A DNA stretch of 64,000 bases from contig CALQSB010000001.1 of NCBI GenBank assembly GCA_943333125.1, positions 62,001-126,000 on the forward strand. Direction: 5' to 3'. Below the pieces are notes generated by a model. It did no database searches. It was not told the DNA's origin and was given only the letters and a program-made list of their open reading frames with translations. This DNA comes from Chitinophaga pinensis (lineage in GTDB: Bacteria > Bacteroidota > Bacteroidia > Chitinophagales > Chitinophagaceae). Within the stretch, counting starts at the first letter, position 1. The number at the start of each line of letters is the position of its first letter. This document shows, piece by piece, positions 9,083-18,112 of the stretch. Position numbers and translations under genes: made by a program.

Positions 9083-10651
9083 ATGAAAAAAATCATATGC
9101 TTCTCTTTCATTATTTACATTGTCCTTTTTATTTCTTCCTGTCAAAAATCAAATCTTTTTGATGTGGATTTGCAGTCTAATACTATACTTACCACAACAG
9201 AATTAGATGCCTTTATAAAACAACAGATTTTTATTCATCATCAATTTGAGTGGAAAATGGCAACTGATCAAATGATATGGAGTGCGCTTCAACATACAGA
9301 CCATATTTTATCTGTTGGCTATACAAAAGATGGTGTAGTAAATATCGACCATCTTTTACCAAGCATTAATATAGCTGAAAAAGAATGGAAGCAAACAAAA
9401 GATCTCGTTATTTCCATGGTGTTGACTTCAGAAAAAAAACTCGATGAATCTGTTACAATAAAAAATATAATTCCATGGGATGAGCAGGTACTTCCTGTTA
9501 TTGATATTTTGGTAAAAAATCCTGAAACAATAAAATTGCTGAGATCAAGTAAATATGTTCGTTATGCCGAACCTCTTGGCTATGAACCCCAGGAAGCTCA
9601 ACTTGAATTTCAAAAAGATAATCATCCGAAAAATGCAACGGCAAGCAGTAGCGGATGTGGTTCTAATACTGCAACATTGGGTTTGGTTCAAAATGTGGAT
9701 TATTCATTAATAACACCATCTTCAAAACAATCGTGGAATTATTTATATCACAATATTCCAAAGGCCTGGAGCAAAACAACAGGTGCAGGCGTTAAAGTTT
9801 TTTTCATAGATACAGGTTGTGAATTTGATCAGGAGAATTTAGGATCTGCGTTTAATCAAGGAAATTCTACAGGGAGAACTATAGAAAAAATGGTCACCTT
9901 GCCACAGTCTGCTTTTTTAGGTATTGCAACCGGACCCATAGAAACTGCAGATGATGGATGTGGGCACGGAACTGCAATGGCAGGCACTTGTGGAGCACCC
10001 CGTGGTACTGACGGCAATGCATGTGGGGTGGCTTATAATTGCAATCTTGTAACCTGCAGAGCGGCAGAAGATGTTTATCTGGATGACAGCAGAGAAGCAA
10101 AAGGAGCTGCAGATGCATTCACTAACGCAGCCAACAGAACAGATGTAAAAATTATCAGTATGAGTATGGGGCGCATCACCAGCAGTTCACAAATTAAAGA
10201 TGCTATTGTTTATGCTTACGGAAAAGGTAAACTGATTTTTTGTGCAGCAGGAACTTCTTTCAGCTGGACCAGTGGGTGGGCGGGTGTTATTTTTCCTGCA
10301 TCATTGTTACAAGTAAATGCAGTTACCGGAGTAAGAGACAATAGTTTTATAACAACTTGTACTGATTGCCATGATGGAACTGAAACGGATTTTACTATCG
10401 TCATGGAAAGATATATGGATTACAGAAAACCGCTAACCCTGGCGATGTCTGGAGATATTCCATCAACCATAGGAGGCTCATCAATATCAACAGCAACTGC
10501 TGCGGGAATAGCAGCATTGGTTTGGTCGAGATTTCCAACTTATTCAAGAGATCAGATTTTAAATAAACTCATTCAAACAAGTGCTAATTATCCAACACGA
10601 AATTCAAGATTAGGCTGGGGAAATTTAAATGCAGATGCGGCAACGAATTAG
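9083..10651 (+). CDS. S8 (subtilisin) family serine peptidase, lipoprotein
   Basis: The 522-residue product begins with a lipoprotein signal peptide whose lipobox ends at Cys20 (FISSC). The peptidase domain, from about 215 to 520, shows Asp243 in FFIDTGC, His295 in GCGHGTAMAG and the probable nucleophile Ser467 in GGSSISTATAAG. The usual GTSMAxP form is altered to GSSISTA. The position that normally holds the oxyanion-hole Asn (AAGN) reads AAGTS, with Thr391. Residues 21-210 are an N-terminal region of unknown fold that may act as a propeptide. The catalytic domain is unusually cysteine-rich. It is expected to be anchored to a membrane by lipidation. Its stop codon is joined directly to a GC-rich hairpin repeat. 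Confidence 0.88.
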   Translation: MKKIICFSFIIYIVLFISSCQKSNLFDVDLQSNTILTTTELDAFIKQQIFIHHQFEWKMATDQMIWSALQHTDHILSVGYTKDGVVNIDHLLPSINIAEKEWKQTKDLVISMVLTSEKKLDESVTIKNIIPWDEQVLPVIDILVKNPETIKLLRSSKYVRYAEPLGYEPQEAQLEFQKDNHPKNATASSSGCGSNTATLGLVQNVDYSLITPSSKQSWNYLYHNIPKAWSKTTGAGVKVFFIDTGCEFDQENLGSAFNQGNSTGRTIEKMVTLPQSAFLGIATGPIETADDGCGHGTAMAGTCGAPRGTDGNACGVAYNCNLVTCRAAEDVYLDDSREAKGAADAFTNAANRTDVKIISMSMGRITSSSQIKDAIVYAYGKGKLIFCAAGTSFSWTSGWAGVIFPASLLQVNAVTGVRDNSFITTCTDCHDGTETDFTIVMERYMDYRKPLTLAMSGDIPSTIGGSSISTATAAGIAALVWSRFPTYSRDQILNKLIQTSANYPTRNSRLGWGNLNADAATN

Positions 10652-10903
10652 CCCCTTAAATCCCCCGAAGGGGGAAGTTAAAAAGCATTTGTGTTACTTT
10701 GTGGCAGATGAAAAATGTAAAATATTGAATGTAAAATATCGAATGTAAAAGTTGCATTTAGGAAATCAAATTTTCATTTTCTCATGAAAAAAACGCTGCG
10801 TAAACTCAGTAATCTCGTATTCTCTGCGGTTAAATCCATTCGTGAATTCGTGGCTAAACAACAAAACGCAATAAACTTCCCCCTTGGGGGATTGAGGGGG
10901 CTT
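10650..10903. repeat. Composite intergenic repeat island
   Basis: It lies between the peptidase stop and the HsdR-N gene. From left to right it holds: a GC-rich hairpin repeat in reverse orientation (10650-10679); an array of the motif AATGTAAAAT (about 10708-10757); a segment of the type ctgcggttaaatccattcg followed by tgaattcgtggc (about 10788-10857); and a forward GC-rich repeat (10874-10902) identical over 29 bp to copies at 45000-45028 and 52259-52287. The outer hairpins form an inverted pair. Confidence 0.75.
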
Positions 10904-10920
10904 TTATACCTTTACCATCA

Positions 10921-11355
10921 ATGCAAGTTATCTATCCCGAAAAGAAGCCATTAATAAAATCAGAAAACGGTAAAGAATTTATCTTTTGCCTGATCAGAAA
11001 AAAATGGCTGGTTATTTCTCCTGAAGAGTGGGTGAGACAAAACTTTATTTTATACCTCACTGAAACATTGCAATTTCCTGCTTCATTGATTGCTGTTGAA
11101 AAACAACTCTTATTATCAGAAGTAAAAAAGCGGTTTGATATTGTTGTTTATGACAATAAGGCTCAACCCTTGATATTGGTGGAATGTAAAGAAATGAATG
11201 AAACACTCACCCAATCAGTTTTATATCAGGCACTGAATTATTTTAAAGAAATTCAATCCCGTTTTTTGGTCATTACAAACGGGAACCATACGATTGCGTA
11301 TGAGAAGAATGGGGAAGCTTTTTTTGAGACAGACAAAATTGTTCAACAAGTTTAA
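10921..11355 (+). CDS. Orphan type I restriction HsdR N-terminal (PD-(D/E)xK) domain protein
   Basis: This 144-residue protein consists almost entirely of the HSDR_N fold (PF13588 type). The nuclease core is visible as Asp73 in KRFDIVVYD and Glu88-x-Lys90 in LILVECKE, followed by a helix containing Gln (SVLYQALNYF). Catalytic residues therefore look intact, but no helicase, specificity or methylase subunit is present nearby. Stand-alone copies are common in Bacteroidota genomes and their role is unknown. They may be house-keeping rather than defence. The gene sits between a repeat island and a 15-bp inverted repeat that contains its stop codon. Confidence 0.8.
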   Translation: MQVIYPEKKPLIKSENGKEFIFCLIRKKWLVISPEEWVRQNFILYLTETLQFPASLIAVEKQLLLSEVKKRFDIVVYDNKAQPLILVECKEMNETLTQSVLYQALNYFKEIQSRFLVITNGNHTIAYEKNGEAFFETDKIVQQV

Positions 11356-11454
11356 GCCGTTCAAGAAGTTCAAAAAGTTGGCAGTAACCCACATAAAAAA
11401 AGCTCATGGTTTAATCCATGAGCTTTTTTTTTAAACTTTTTGAACGGCTTAAAC
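11350..11454. repeat. Inverted repeat around a bidirectional terminator
   Basis: GTTTAAGCCGTTCAA (11350-11364) is perfectly repeated in inverse at 11440-11454. GTTCAAAAAGTT (11368-11379) is inverted at 11434-11445. The terminator at 11401-11424 lies in the centre. The TAA of the HsdR-N gene (11353-11355) is inside the left arm. The same word family (TTGAAC, TTTGAAC, AATTAAAC) recurs at 42846-42923 and 54876-54962. Confidence 0.8.
11401..11430. terminator. Bidirectional intrinsic terminator
   Basis: AGCTCATGG/CCATGAGCT (11401-11409 with 11416-11424), perfect 9-bp stem, 6-nt loop, A run on the left and T run on the right. It serves the HsdR-N gene on + and gdhA on -. Confidence 0.9.
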
Positions 11455-11469
11455 CTCTTAAACCTTTCA

Positions 11470-12891
11470 TTATGGGAAAATGCCCAATTCGCTATAGCTT
11501 GTTGCTACTTTGTTAATTGCACTAACATAAGCGGCTGTACGCATATCAGGAATTTCAGGATTATTTTTCCAGATTTCCATGATTTCTCTGGTAGCTGTAA
11601 TCATTGTTTCTTCCAAACCGCTATGTACAAGATCCTGTTCTTCCGGACCATGCATTATAAATTCTCGGTTATCATCACCAACGCGTTTTCCAGTCAACTC
11701 TTCCAATTGCCCTAAAATACGGGTATTAAGGTTTTCGGTAAATCTTTTTTCCATACGGCCATAGCGAACATGGCTTAAATTTTTAAGCCATTCGAAATAA
11801 CTAACGGTAACACCACCTGCATTCAGGTACATGTCGGGCACACAAAGAATACCTTTTTGAATAAATACATCATCAGCTTCGGGCGTACAAGGTCCGTTTG
11901 CTGCTTCACCAATAATTTTTGCTTTAACTCTTGGTGCATTTTCTCCATTGATTACATTTTCAAGCGCTGCGGGAATTAAAATATCGCAAGCCAGTTCCAG
12001 TGCATCTGAATTTTTGGCTAGATTGGTTGCTCCAGGGAAATTTAAAATGGTATTATTTTCCTTTTTGTGTTTCATTACATCCTCAATGTTCAGGCCATCT
12101 GCATTAAAGATTGCGCCATCTTGCTCAGATAAACCAATAACTTTTGCACCAGCTTCACTGAAAAATTTAGCGGAGTGATAGCCTACATTTCCAAGGCCCT
12201 GAACAACTACTGTTTTACCTTTTATTCCCATTGTTAGTCCAAGCTTTTTCATGATATCCTCCATGTTACATACTTCACGGATACCAAAGAAAACGCCTAA
12301 GCCCGTGGCTTCTGTTCTGCCCCGAACACCACCTTGAGTAACAGGTTTGCCAGTAACACAGCCAGCAGCATCGATATCTCCTGGTTTTAAAGAAGCATAA
12401 GTATCAACGATCCAGGCCATTTCTCTTGGTCCTGTGCCATAATCTGGTGCGGGAACATCAATGCCGGGGCCAATGAAATTCTTTTTTACCAACTCTGCAG
12501 TATAACGGCGAGTAATTTTCTCCAGTTCATATACCGAATATTTTTTCGGATTTATTTTTATTCCACCCTTGCCTCCGCCGAAAGGCACATTTACAATAGC
12601 ACATTTGTAGGTCATTAATGAAGCAAGTGCCATCACTTCATCTTGATTTACTTCGTCACTGAAACGAATACCCCCTTTACAAGGAGATTTGTGCTGACTG
12701 TGCTGCACCCGATAGGCTTCGATAACTTCGATGTTGCCGTTATCAAGTTTTACAGGGAATCGCATTTGATAAACACTGTTGCAAGCCTTGATTTGTTCAA
12801 GGATACCAAGATCCCATTTAGTTAATCTGGCTGCTTTGTCGAAACTTTTTTCTACACTATGAAAAAAGCTGTAGTTCTGATTAGATGACAT
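11470..12891 (-). CDS. gdhA: Glutamate (Glu/Leu/Phe/Val) dehydrogenase
   Basis: The 473-residue product catalyses reversible oxidative deamination of glutamate to 2-oxoglutarate and ammonia. Visible motifs are HKSPCKGGIRF (67-77), the catalytic lysine loop PFGGGKGG at 103-110, GPGIDVPAPDYGTG at 141-154 with Asp150, and the dinucleotide-binding GLGNVGYHSAKFF. Length is somewhat above the 420-450 typical of bacterial hexameric enzymes. Cofactor preference cannot be fixed by eye. Together with SucA and the IDHs it sits at the 2-oxoglutarate node, but it is not in an operon with them. Confidence 0.93.
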   Translation of the reverse strand: MSSNQNYSFFHSVEKSFDKAARLTKWDLGILEQIKACNSVYQMRFPVKLDNGNIEVIEAYRVQHSQHKSPCKGGIRFSDEVNQDEVMALASLMTYKCAIVNVPFGGGKGGIKINPKKYSVYELEKITRRYTAELVKKNFIGPGIDVPAPDYGTGPREMAWIVDTYASLKPGDIDAAGCVTGKPVTQGGVRGRTEATGLGVFFGIREVCNMEDIMKKLGLTMGIKGKTVVVQGLGNVGYHSAKFFSEAGAKVIGLSEQDGAIFNADGLNIEDVMKHKKENNTILNFPGATNLAKNSDALELACDILIPAALENVINGENAPRVKAKIIGEAANGPCTPEADDVFIQKGILCVPDMYLNAGGVTVSYFEWLKNLSHVRYGRMEKRFTENLNTRILGQLEELTGKRVGDDNREFIMHGPEEQDLVHSGLEETMITATREIMEIWKNNPEIPDMRTAAYVSAINKVATSYSELGIFP

Positions 12892-12926
12892 GTTGTAGGT
12901 TTTTATTTCAAAATATATAAAAGCTG

Positions 12927-13142
12927 TTATTTTCTGTTTTTATTTTCATTTTCAAATCTGCTTATTTTTCTGTCTAAAATAAATACATAAATGAAAAGTC
13001 CAATTAAGATCGTTAGACAAACGGCAACAACGGTATAAATCTTGCCATTGCTTCTCAGCAAATCCGCCATTTCTGGTTTATCCTGAGCAGAAGCAAAAAG
13101 CGAAGTCATTAATCCAATGAGGATCAAAATAAATTTATTCAT
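12927..13142 (-). CDS. ccmD: CcmD family protein
   Basis: A 71-residue protein with an N-terminal signal/anchor (MNKFILILIGLMTSLFASAQ) and one further membrane segment (VVAVCLTILIGLFIYVFIL) followed by a charged tail. This is the form of the small CcmD heme-export accessory subunits of Bacteroidota. It overlaps the end of ccmC by 8 bp, which supports translational coupling and the assignment. It would sit in the membrane with CcmB/CcmC. Confidence 0.82.
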   Translation of the reverse strand: MNKFILILIGLMTSLFASAQDKPEMADLLRSNGKIYTVVAVCLTILIGLFIYVFILDRKISRFENENKNRK

Positions 13143-13884
13143 TTATGATTGATTTGTCTTTTAATAATGAAAGCCGAATTTTCAAAGTGGCTATCCAGAC
13201 GCCTAATAAAGTCCAGCCAATAATAGCAGGATAAAATATCATTCTCATTCTGGCATCCATATCATTTCGGTCTAGGGCAGGGTTTCCATTATCACCACCT
13301 GGTGCGCCAGGATGTAAACTACCAACCAGTCGGGGAATGATCCAGATACTAGGAAACAACATTGCAAAAGCAAAGATGTTATAAACAGCACTTATTCTTG
13401 CTCTTTTATCGATATCGGTAAATGATCCTCTTAGCACAAAATAGGCTCCGTAAATAAGTAAGGCAATTGCTGCGCCAATGAGTTTGGGTTCTTTCATTAC
13501 ACTTGCCATAGACTGGCCTTGATCAGTTACCCATGTTACATTTACCCAAAGCATTCCGGTAAGATATCCCAGAATACCAAACAGTCCTCCAACACGGGCA
13601 AAATTATCTGCAAAAATATCATTGCGATAATTGTATCCCCGAAGGTATTTAATGCTGTAAACAAAGCTTATTGTAAATAATATCATCATCCCAAACCACA
13701 TACAAACATGGAAGTATAAATTTCTGATGGTTTCATTGAGTATAAACAAGTGTGGTACGTCCAGCAAAAAGCCACAGACAATAGTATAAACCAACAATAC
13801 AAAGGATAATATTTTCCACCAGCTTTTATCCACTAATTCGAAGTTTTTTATTAAGTGGCGCAAAGTTATGGTAATCTGCGTCAC
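13135..13884 (-). CDS. ccmC: Heme exporter / cytochrome c biogenesis protein CcmC
   Basis: A 249-residue polytopic protein with about six membrane helices. It carries a CcsA/CcmC core with a tryptophan-containing periplasmic segment near GMLWVNVTWVTDQG, followed by KEPKLIGAAIALLIYGAYFVLR, and a conserved His (HVCMWFGMM). CcmC presents heme to the apocytochrome maturation pathway. The W-rich motif is less regular than the proteobacterial WGxWWxWD form. It lies between ccmB (33 bp gap) and ccmD (8 bp overlap). ccmA, ccmE and ccmF are not in the window. Confidence 0.88.
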   Translation of the reverse strand: MTQITITLRHLIKNFELVDKSWWKILSFVLLVYTIVCGFLLDVPHLFILNETIRNLYFHVCMWFGMMILFTISFVYSIKYLRGYNYRNDIFADNFARVGGLFGILGYLTGMLWVNVTWVTDQGQSMASVMKEPKLIGAAIALLIYGAYFVLRGSFTDIDKRARISAVYNIFAFAMLFPSIWIIPRLVGSLHPGAPGGDNGNPALDRNDMDARMRMIFYPAIIGWTLLGVWIATLKIRLSLLKDKSIINE

Positions 13885-13917
13885 GCATGATAATATAATT
13901 TTGATTAAATCTCAACT

Positions 13918-14625
13918 TTAATCTTTCCACAAATAAGGAAAAAGAACTATAGCCAATACCACCACTAACAGGTCCATTACCGATGTCATTCCAATGAGCT
14001 GCATTACTGCACCATCTCGAAAAACTTCAGCAAAGGCAGTTTTGCTCAATCGTATAATCAGCATCAGCTGTGGCAAAATCACCGGGAAGCCAAGAATGGC
14101 AATTAAAGCCGCATTTTGCTGAGCTTTTGCAGCTATCGCACTCATCAATGTAAAGACTAAGCTGATTCCTGTTCCACCCAAAAGTACAATGCCAATAAAT
14201 TTTAATCCATTTTGTACAGGGTTATCCAAAAATAGAGAAAATAAAGCCAGACTAATCAGGCTCATCATCAGCATTAAAATTACATTGAATATTAATTTAG
14301 AAATAATGAACTCTACAGGCGAGCATATTGAATAGAAGTACAACATTCGACCGCGGCTTTCCTGTAAAAAACTTTTAGCCACAGCATTAACACATACGAA
14401 GAGTTGGATAACCCAAAACAAACTATTCCAAACCAGAGCATTCGGACTCTCTGACATAGATAAATAGATAACGAAGATTGTTGCAGCGATATATAATAAT
14501 ATGCCGTAGAAAGTGTGCTTTTGCCTGAACTCAAGTAAAATATCTTTTTTAAAAAGTGCTGATATCCGATGATTCATGCCTGCAAAGTAATGATTCTCAA
14601 TAATAGATTGCTGATTTTTTTTCAA
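13918..14625 (-). CDS. ccmB: Heme exporter protein CcmB
   Basis: A 235-residue membrane protein with six hydrophobic segments. It starts in the cytoplasm with ISALFKKDILLEFRQKHTF, the typical CcmB opening, and includes SLFWVIQLFVCVNAVAKSF and VLLGGTGISLVFTLMSAIAAKA. It is the permease half of the CcmAB ABC exporter. First gene of the ccmB-ccmC-ccmD operon on the minus strand. An in-frame downstream ATG (MNHRISALFKKD) is an alternative start that would remove 17 residues. Confidence 0.88.
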   Translation of the reverse strand: MKKNQQSIIENHYFAGMNHRISALFKKDILLEFRQKHTFYGILLYIAATIFVIYLSMSESPNALVWNSLFWVIQLFVCVNAVAKSFLQESRGRMLYFYSICSPVEFIISKLIFNVILMLMMSLISLALFSLFLDNPVQNGLKFIGIVLLGGTGISLVFTLMSAIAAKAQQNAALIAILGFPVILPQLMLIIRLSKTAFAEVFRDGAVMQLIGMTSVMDLLVVVLAIVLFPYLWKD

Positions 14626-14740
14626 CGTGGTTTTACACTAATAATTAAAAGAAAACTCTTCCATAATTTCTGTTTAAATCACCTCTGATTTCTATAGGGC
14701 ATTTATAATTTTATGCTTCCTAAATTTAAAACATTTTATT

Positions 14741-17700
14741 ATGAAAAAATTATTATTGGTTTTCGTGTCATGTACATTTTTAACTACGATTATGGCCCAG
14801 GAAAATAAGTTCTGGTCTGTTTACAAAGGCAATGGAAAAATTTCCACAGATAAATCTATAGCCCGACAATCGTTTCCAAAGGAATTCAAATTATTTGGGT
14901 TGAATAGTATTGCATTACAACAAGAATTATTTTCTATTGTCGGCAATCAGTCCTCCAATCATTCAACGGTCATTTCGCTTCCTAATGCTGATGGGCAAAT
15001 TGAAGATTTTGAAGTGTTTGAGGCCTCTAATTTTGAACCGGAGTTGCAATCCCGTTTTCCGGAGATCAGAGCATTTTCGGGAAAGGGAATTACAGATAAA
15101 TATGCAGTACTCAAACTAAGCATTTCGCCTCAGGGCATTCAAACAATGGTTTTCAGAACAGAAAAGGAAAATGAATTCATTGAGCCTTTTTCGCAGGACC
15201 ATACTGTATATGCAGTTTATGTTTCTCAGAGAAAAAGCGGACAACTTCCATGGTCTTGCTCTACTTCGGATCAAAAAATATTTTCTGAAATCAATGGTGA
15301 TGTATTAACTCGAGAAATTACTTCAAGGTCCGGAGGAGATTTAAAAACCATGCGATTGGCTCAATCTGTAACGGCAGAATATTCCAATTATTTTGGTGCA
15401 ACAAGTGCTACTCGGGTTTCACTAGTTTTGTCGGCCATAAATGCAACGCTTACACGCTGTAATGGTGTTTATGAAAAAGATCTGGCATTACATCTTAATT
15501 TAATTTCGAACACTACTGCTGTTATTTATTATAATGCCTTAACAGATCCATATGATGATGCCGCTTCAGGAGCTAGTGGTACCTGGAATGCACAACTTCA
15601 ATCAACTTTAACTTCAGTTATTGGCGAGGCTAATTATGATATCGGGCATTTATTTGGTGCTACCGGTGGCGGCGGAAGTGCAGGTTGTATTGGTTGTATA
15701 TGCACAAATGGATCTAAGGGAAGTGGATTTACATCTCCTGCGGATGGAATTCCTCAGGGAGATAATTTTGATATTGATTATGTGGTGCATGAAGTGGGGC
15801 ATCAATTGGGGGCCAATCATACCTTTTCGCATTCACTTGAAACTTTCGGAGTAAATAAAGAAATTGGATCGGGGATTACCATCATGGGTTATGCCGGTAT
15901 CACCGATCAGGATGTGGCTCCACATTCGATAGACATTTATCATGAAGCATCGATTGCACAAATTCAGGCTAATCTGACCACTAAAACCTGTCCTGTTAAA
16001 ACCAGTATTACCGCTAATAACGCAACTCCTGTTGTTGCTGCAGTTGCTAATTATACCATTCCAAAAAGCACTCCATTTGCTCTTACCGGATCAGCTACTG
16101 ATGCCAATGGTGATGCACTTACTTATTGCTGGGAACAAAATAACAACTCAACAACATCAGGAACAGGCAGTGTAGCAAGTGCTACAAAATCCAATGGGCC
16201 TAACTGGATATCATTCAGACCAACTAGTTCTCCTGTTCGATATTTTCCTCAATTATCAACCATTTTAACAGGAGGATTATTAACAGGTCCTTTATCTGGC
16301 GGAGATGCAGGAACGAATACAGAAGCATTAAGTTCAGTAGCTAGAACATTGAACTTCAGATTAACAGTCAGGGATAACTGCCCTTACAGTTCTAGTGCGC
16401 CAGTTAAAGTGGGGCAAACTCAGTTTGCAGACATGATCGTTACGGTGAGTACAGCTTCGGGTCCATTTGCGATAACGGCTCCCAATACTGCAGTTTCTTA
16501 TGCAGGAGGTTCTTCTCAGAATATTACCTGGAGCGTTGCCAGTACTACGGCTACGCCTGTCAGTTGTGCTAATGTAAAAATAACTTTATCTACAGATGGC
16601 GGACTGACATTCCCTACGGTGCTATCTGCAAGCAGTCCTAATGATGGAACCGAAACGCTCGTAATTCCAAATACGCCTACAACAACAGCAAGAATAAAAG
16701 TTGAGGCTGTTGGAAATATTTTCTTTGATATCTCAAATACTAATTTCACAATAACTTCAACGAGTAGTTGTAATGCACCCGGTGGATTAGCCGCATCATC
16801 AATAACAAATACTTCAGCAGCTTTGAGCTGGACTTCAGTGTCCGGAGCCTCGAGTTATGGGGTGGATTATAAAGCCAGTACATCCACAACCTGGATTGTA
16901 CTTTCGGCTTCTAATACTTCAGCTTCTATCTCACTGAGTGGACTTTTAGCATCAACAATATATAATTTCAGAGTCAAAACTATTTGCTCCGCCTCTGCCA
17001 GTAGTGCATATACAACATCACAGTTTACAACAACAGCAGCAACTGTCTGCTCTACAATTTTGGCTTATGAGCCCAATCAAAAACTGTCAACAGCGGCCAC
17101 CATTGCAGCTAATACAAATATTACAGCGGGGATTGCTGTTTTGAATGATACAGATTATTACAAAATAATTACAACAGGTACAAATAATATTACAGTTACC
17201 CTGAGTAATCTTCCTGCTGATTTCGATCTTTATTTTTATAACAACAGCGGAATACAATTAGGCAGCTCTCTCAATTCGGGTACAACAATTGAAACGATTA
17301 CAACTTCTAATCTGGCAGCAGGAACTTATTATATCAGAGTGACGGGATTCAGCAGTGCTTTTAATTCATCAGTTTGCTATACATTAAATGCAACAGTAAC
17401 AGCTTCAACGACGGCATGTCAAAGTACTTATGACAATACTACAAATGGAACGACAGCAGGTGCTACAGTTATTCCTTTTAATACTAATATTAACGGCTTG
17501 ATTAGTCCAGCTGCTGATATAGATATTTATAAATTTTCAATCACAACTCCCGGAACTTTTACTGCAACATTATCAGGACTTCCTGCAGATTATGATTTGA
17601 ATATATTAAACAGTTCGGGTACTTCTGTAGCATCTTCAGCAAATATTGGTACTACTGGAGAGGCCATTACTTATATTGCTGTTGCTGGAATTTACTATGT

Positions 17701-18046
17701 AAAAGTTGCCGGTTTCAATGGGGCAAACAATTCAAGTTTATGTTATACCCTTAAAGTGCAATTAGGAACTGCAAGCAAACAAAATAATCAGCTATTTACA
17801 AACATTAGTGCATCGATAGCCTTATATCCAAACCCTGCACAAAATGAACTCAACATTTTAAGTAAAGATGAGATTTCACCAAATTGCCATTTTGTGATTT
17901 TTGATTCAAAGGGAATGATTGTGCAAGAGCAAAAAATGAATAATAAGACTCAGGTCATTGATATTTCAAATCTTTCAAAAGGTGTGTATTTGTTTAAATT
18001 CAATAATGGAGGAAAAACCATAACAGAGAAATTTATTAAACAATAA
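14741..18046 (+). CDS. Reprolysin-like zinc metalloprotease with FN3, PPC and T9SS sorting domains
   Basis: A secreted 1101-residue protein. Residues 1-19 are a Sec signal peptide (ending M-A-Q). The metzincin site HEVGHQLGANH is at 350-360, with a Met-turn in TIMGYAG about 25 residues later. After a region with cadherin/immunoglobulin-like character come a fibronectin type III domain (about 678-768) and two bacterial pre-peptidase C-terminal domains (about 769-886 and 892-1006, each with DYYKI or DIYKF and FDLYFYN or YDLNILN). A type A T9SS sorting domain (about 1020-1101, LYPNPAQNELNI to TEKFIKQ) directs export across the outer membrane and surface attachment. Likely role: extracellular proteolysis. 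All catalytic zinc ligands are present. Confidence 0.9.
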   Translation: MKKLLLVFVSCTFLTTIMAQENKFWSVYKGNGKISTDKSIARQSFPKEFKLFGLNSIALQQELFSIVGNQSSNHSTVISLPNADGQIEDFEVFEASNFEPELQSRFPEIRAFSGKGITDKYAVLKLSISPQGIQTMVFRTEKENEFIEPFSQDHTVYAVYVSQRKSGQLPWSCSTSDQKIFSEINGDVLTREITSRSGGDLKTMRLAQSVTAEYSNYFGATSATRVSLVLSAINATLTRCNGVYEKDLALHLNLISNTTAVIYYNALTDPYDDAASGASGTWNAQLQSTLTSVIGEANYDIGHLFGATGGGGSAGCIGCICTNGSKGSGFTSPADGIPQGDNFDIDYVVHEVGHQLGANHTFSHSLETFGVNKEIGSGITIMGYAGITDQDVAPHSIDIYHEASIAQIQANLTTKTCPVKTSITANNATPVVAAVANYTIPKSTPFALTGSATDANGDALTYCWEQNNNSTTSGTGSVASATKSNGPNWISFRPTSSPVRYFPQLSTILTGGLLTGPLSGGDAGTNTEALSSVARTLNFRLTVRDNCPYSSSAPVKVGQTQFADMIVTVSTASGPFAITAPNTAVSYAGGSSQNITWSVASTTATPVSCANVKITLSTDGGLTFPTVLSASSPNDGTETLVIPNTPTTTARIKVEAVGNIFFDISNTNFTITSTSSCNAPGGLAASSITNTSAALSWTSVSGASSYGVDYKASTSTTWIVLSASNTSASISLSGLLASTIYNFRVKTICSASASSAYTTSQFTTTAATVCSTILAYEPNQKLSTAATIAANTNITAGIAVLNDTDYYKIITTGTNNITVTLSNLPADFDLYFYNNSGIQLGSSLNSGTTIETITTSNLAAGTYYIRVTGFSSAFNSSVCYTLNATVTASTTACQSTYDNTTNGTTAGATVIPFNTNINGLISPAADIDIYKFSITTPGTFTATLSGLPADYDLNILNSSGTSVASSANIGTTGEAITYIAVAGIYYVKVAGFNGANNSSLCYTLKVQLGTASKQNNQLFTNISASIALYPNPAQNELNILSKDEISPNCHFVIFDSKGMIVQEQKMNNKTQVIDISNLSKGVYLFKFNNGGKTITEKFIKQ

Positions 18047-18067
18047 AATTTTCTGTTTATAAAAAAA

Positions 18068-18096
18068 GCGTTCCGAATTAATGGAACGCTTTTTTT
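18068..18096. terminator. Bidirectional intrinsic terminator
   Basis: GCGTTCC/GGAACGC (18068-18074 with 18083-18089) with an A run to the left and a T run to the right, between the convergent metalloprotease gene and tdk. Confidence 0.88.
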
Positions 18097-18112
18097 ATAT
18101 ATTCAGATTAAC

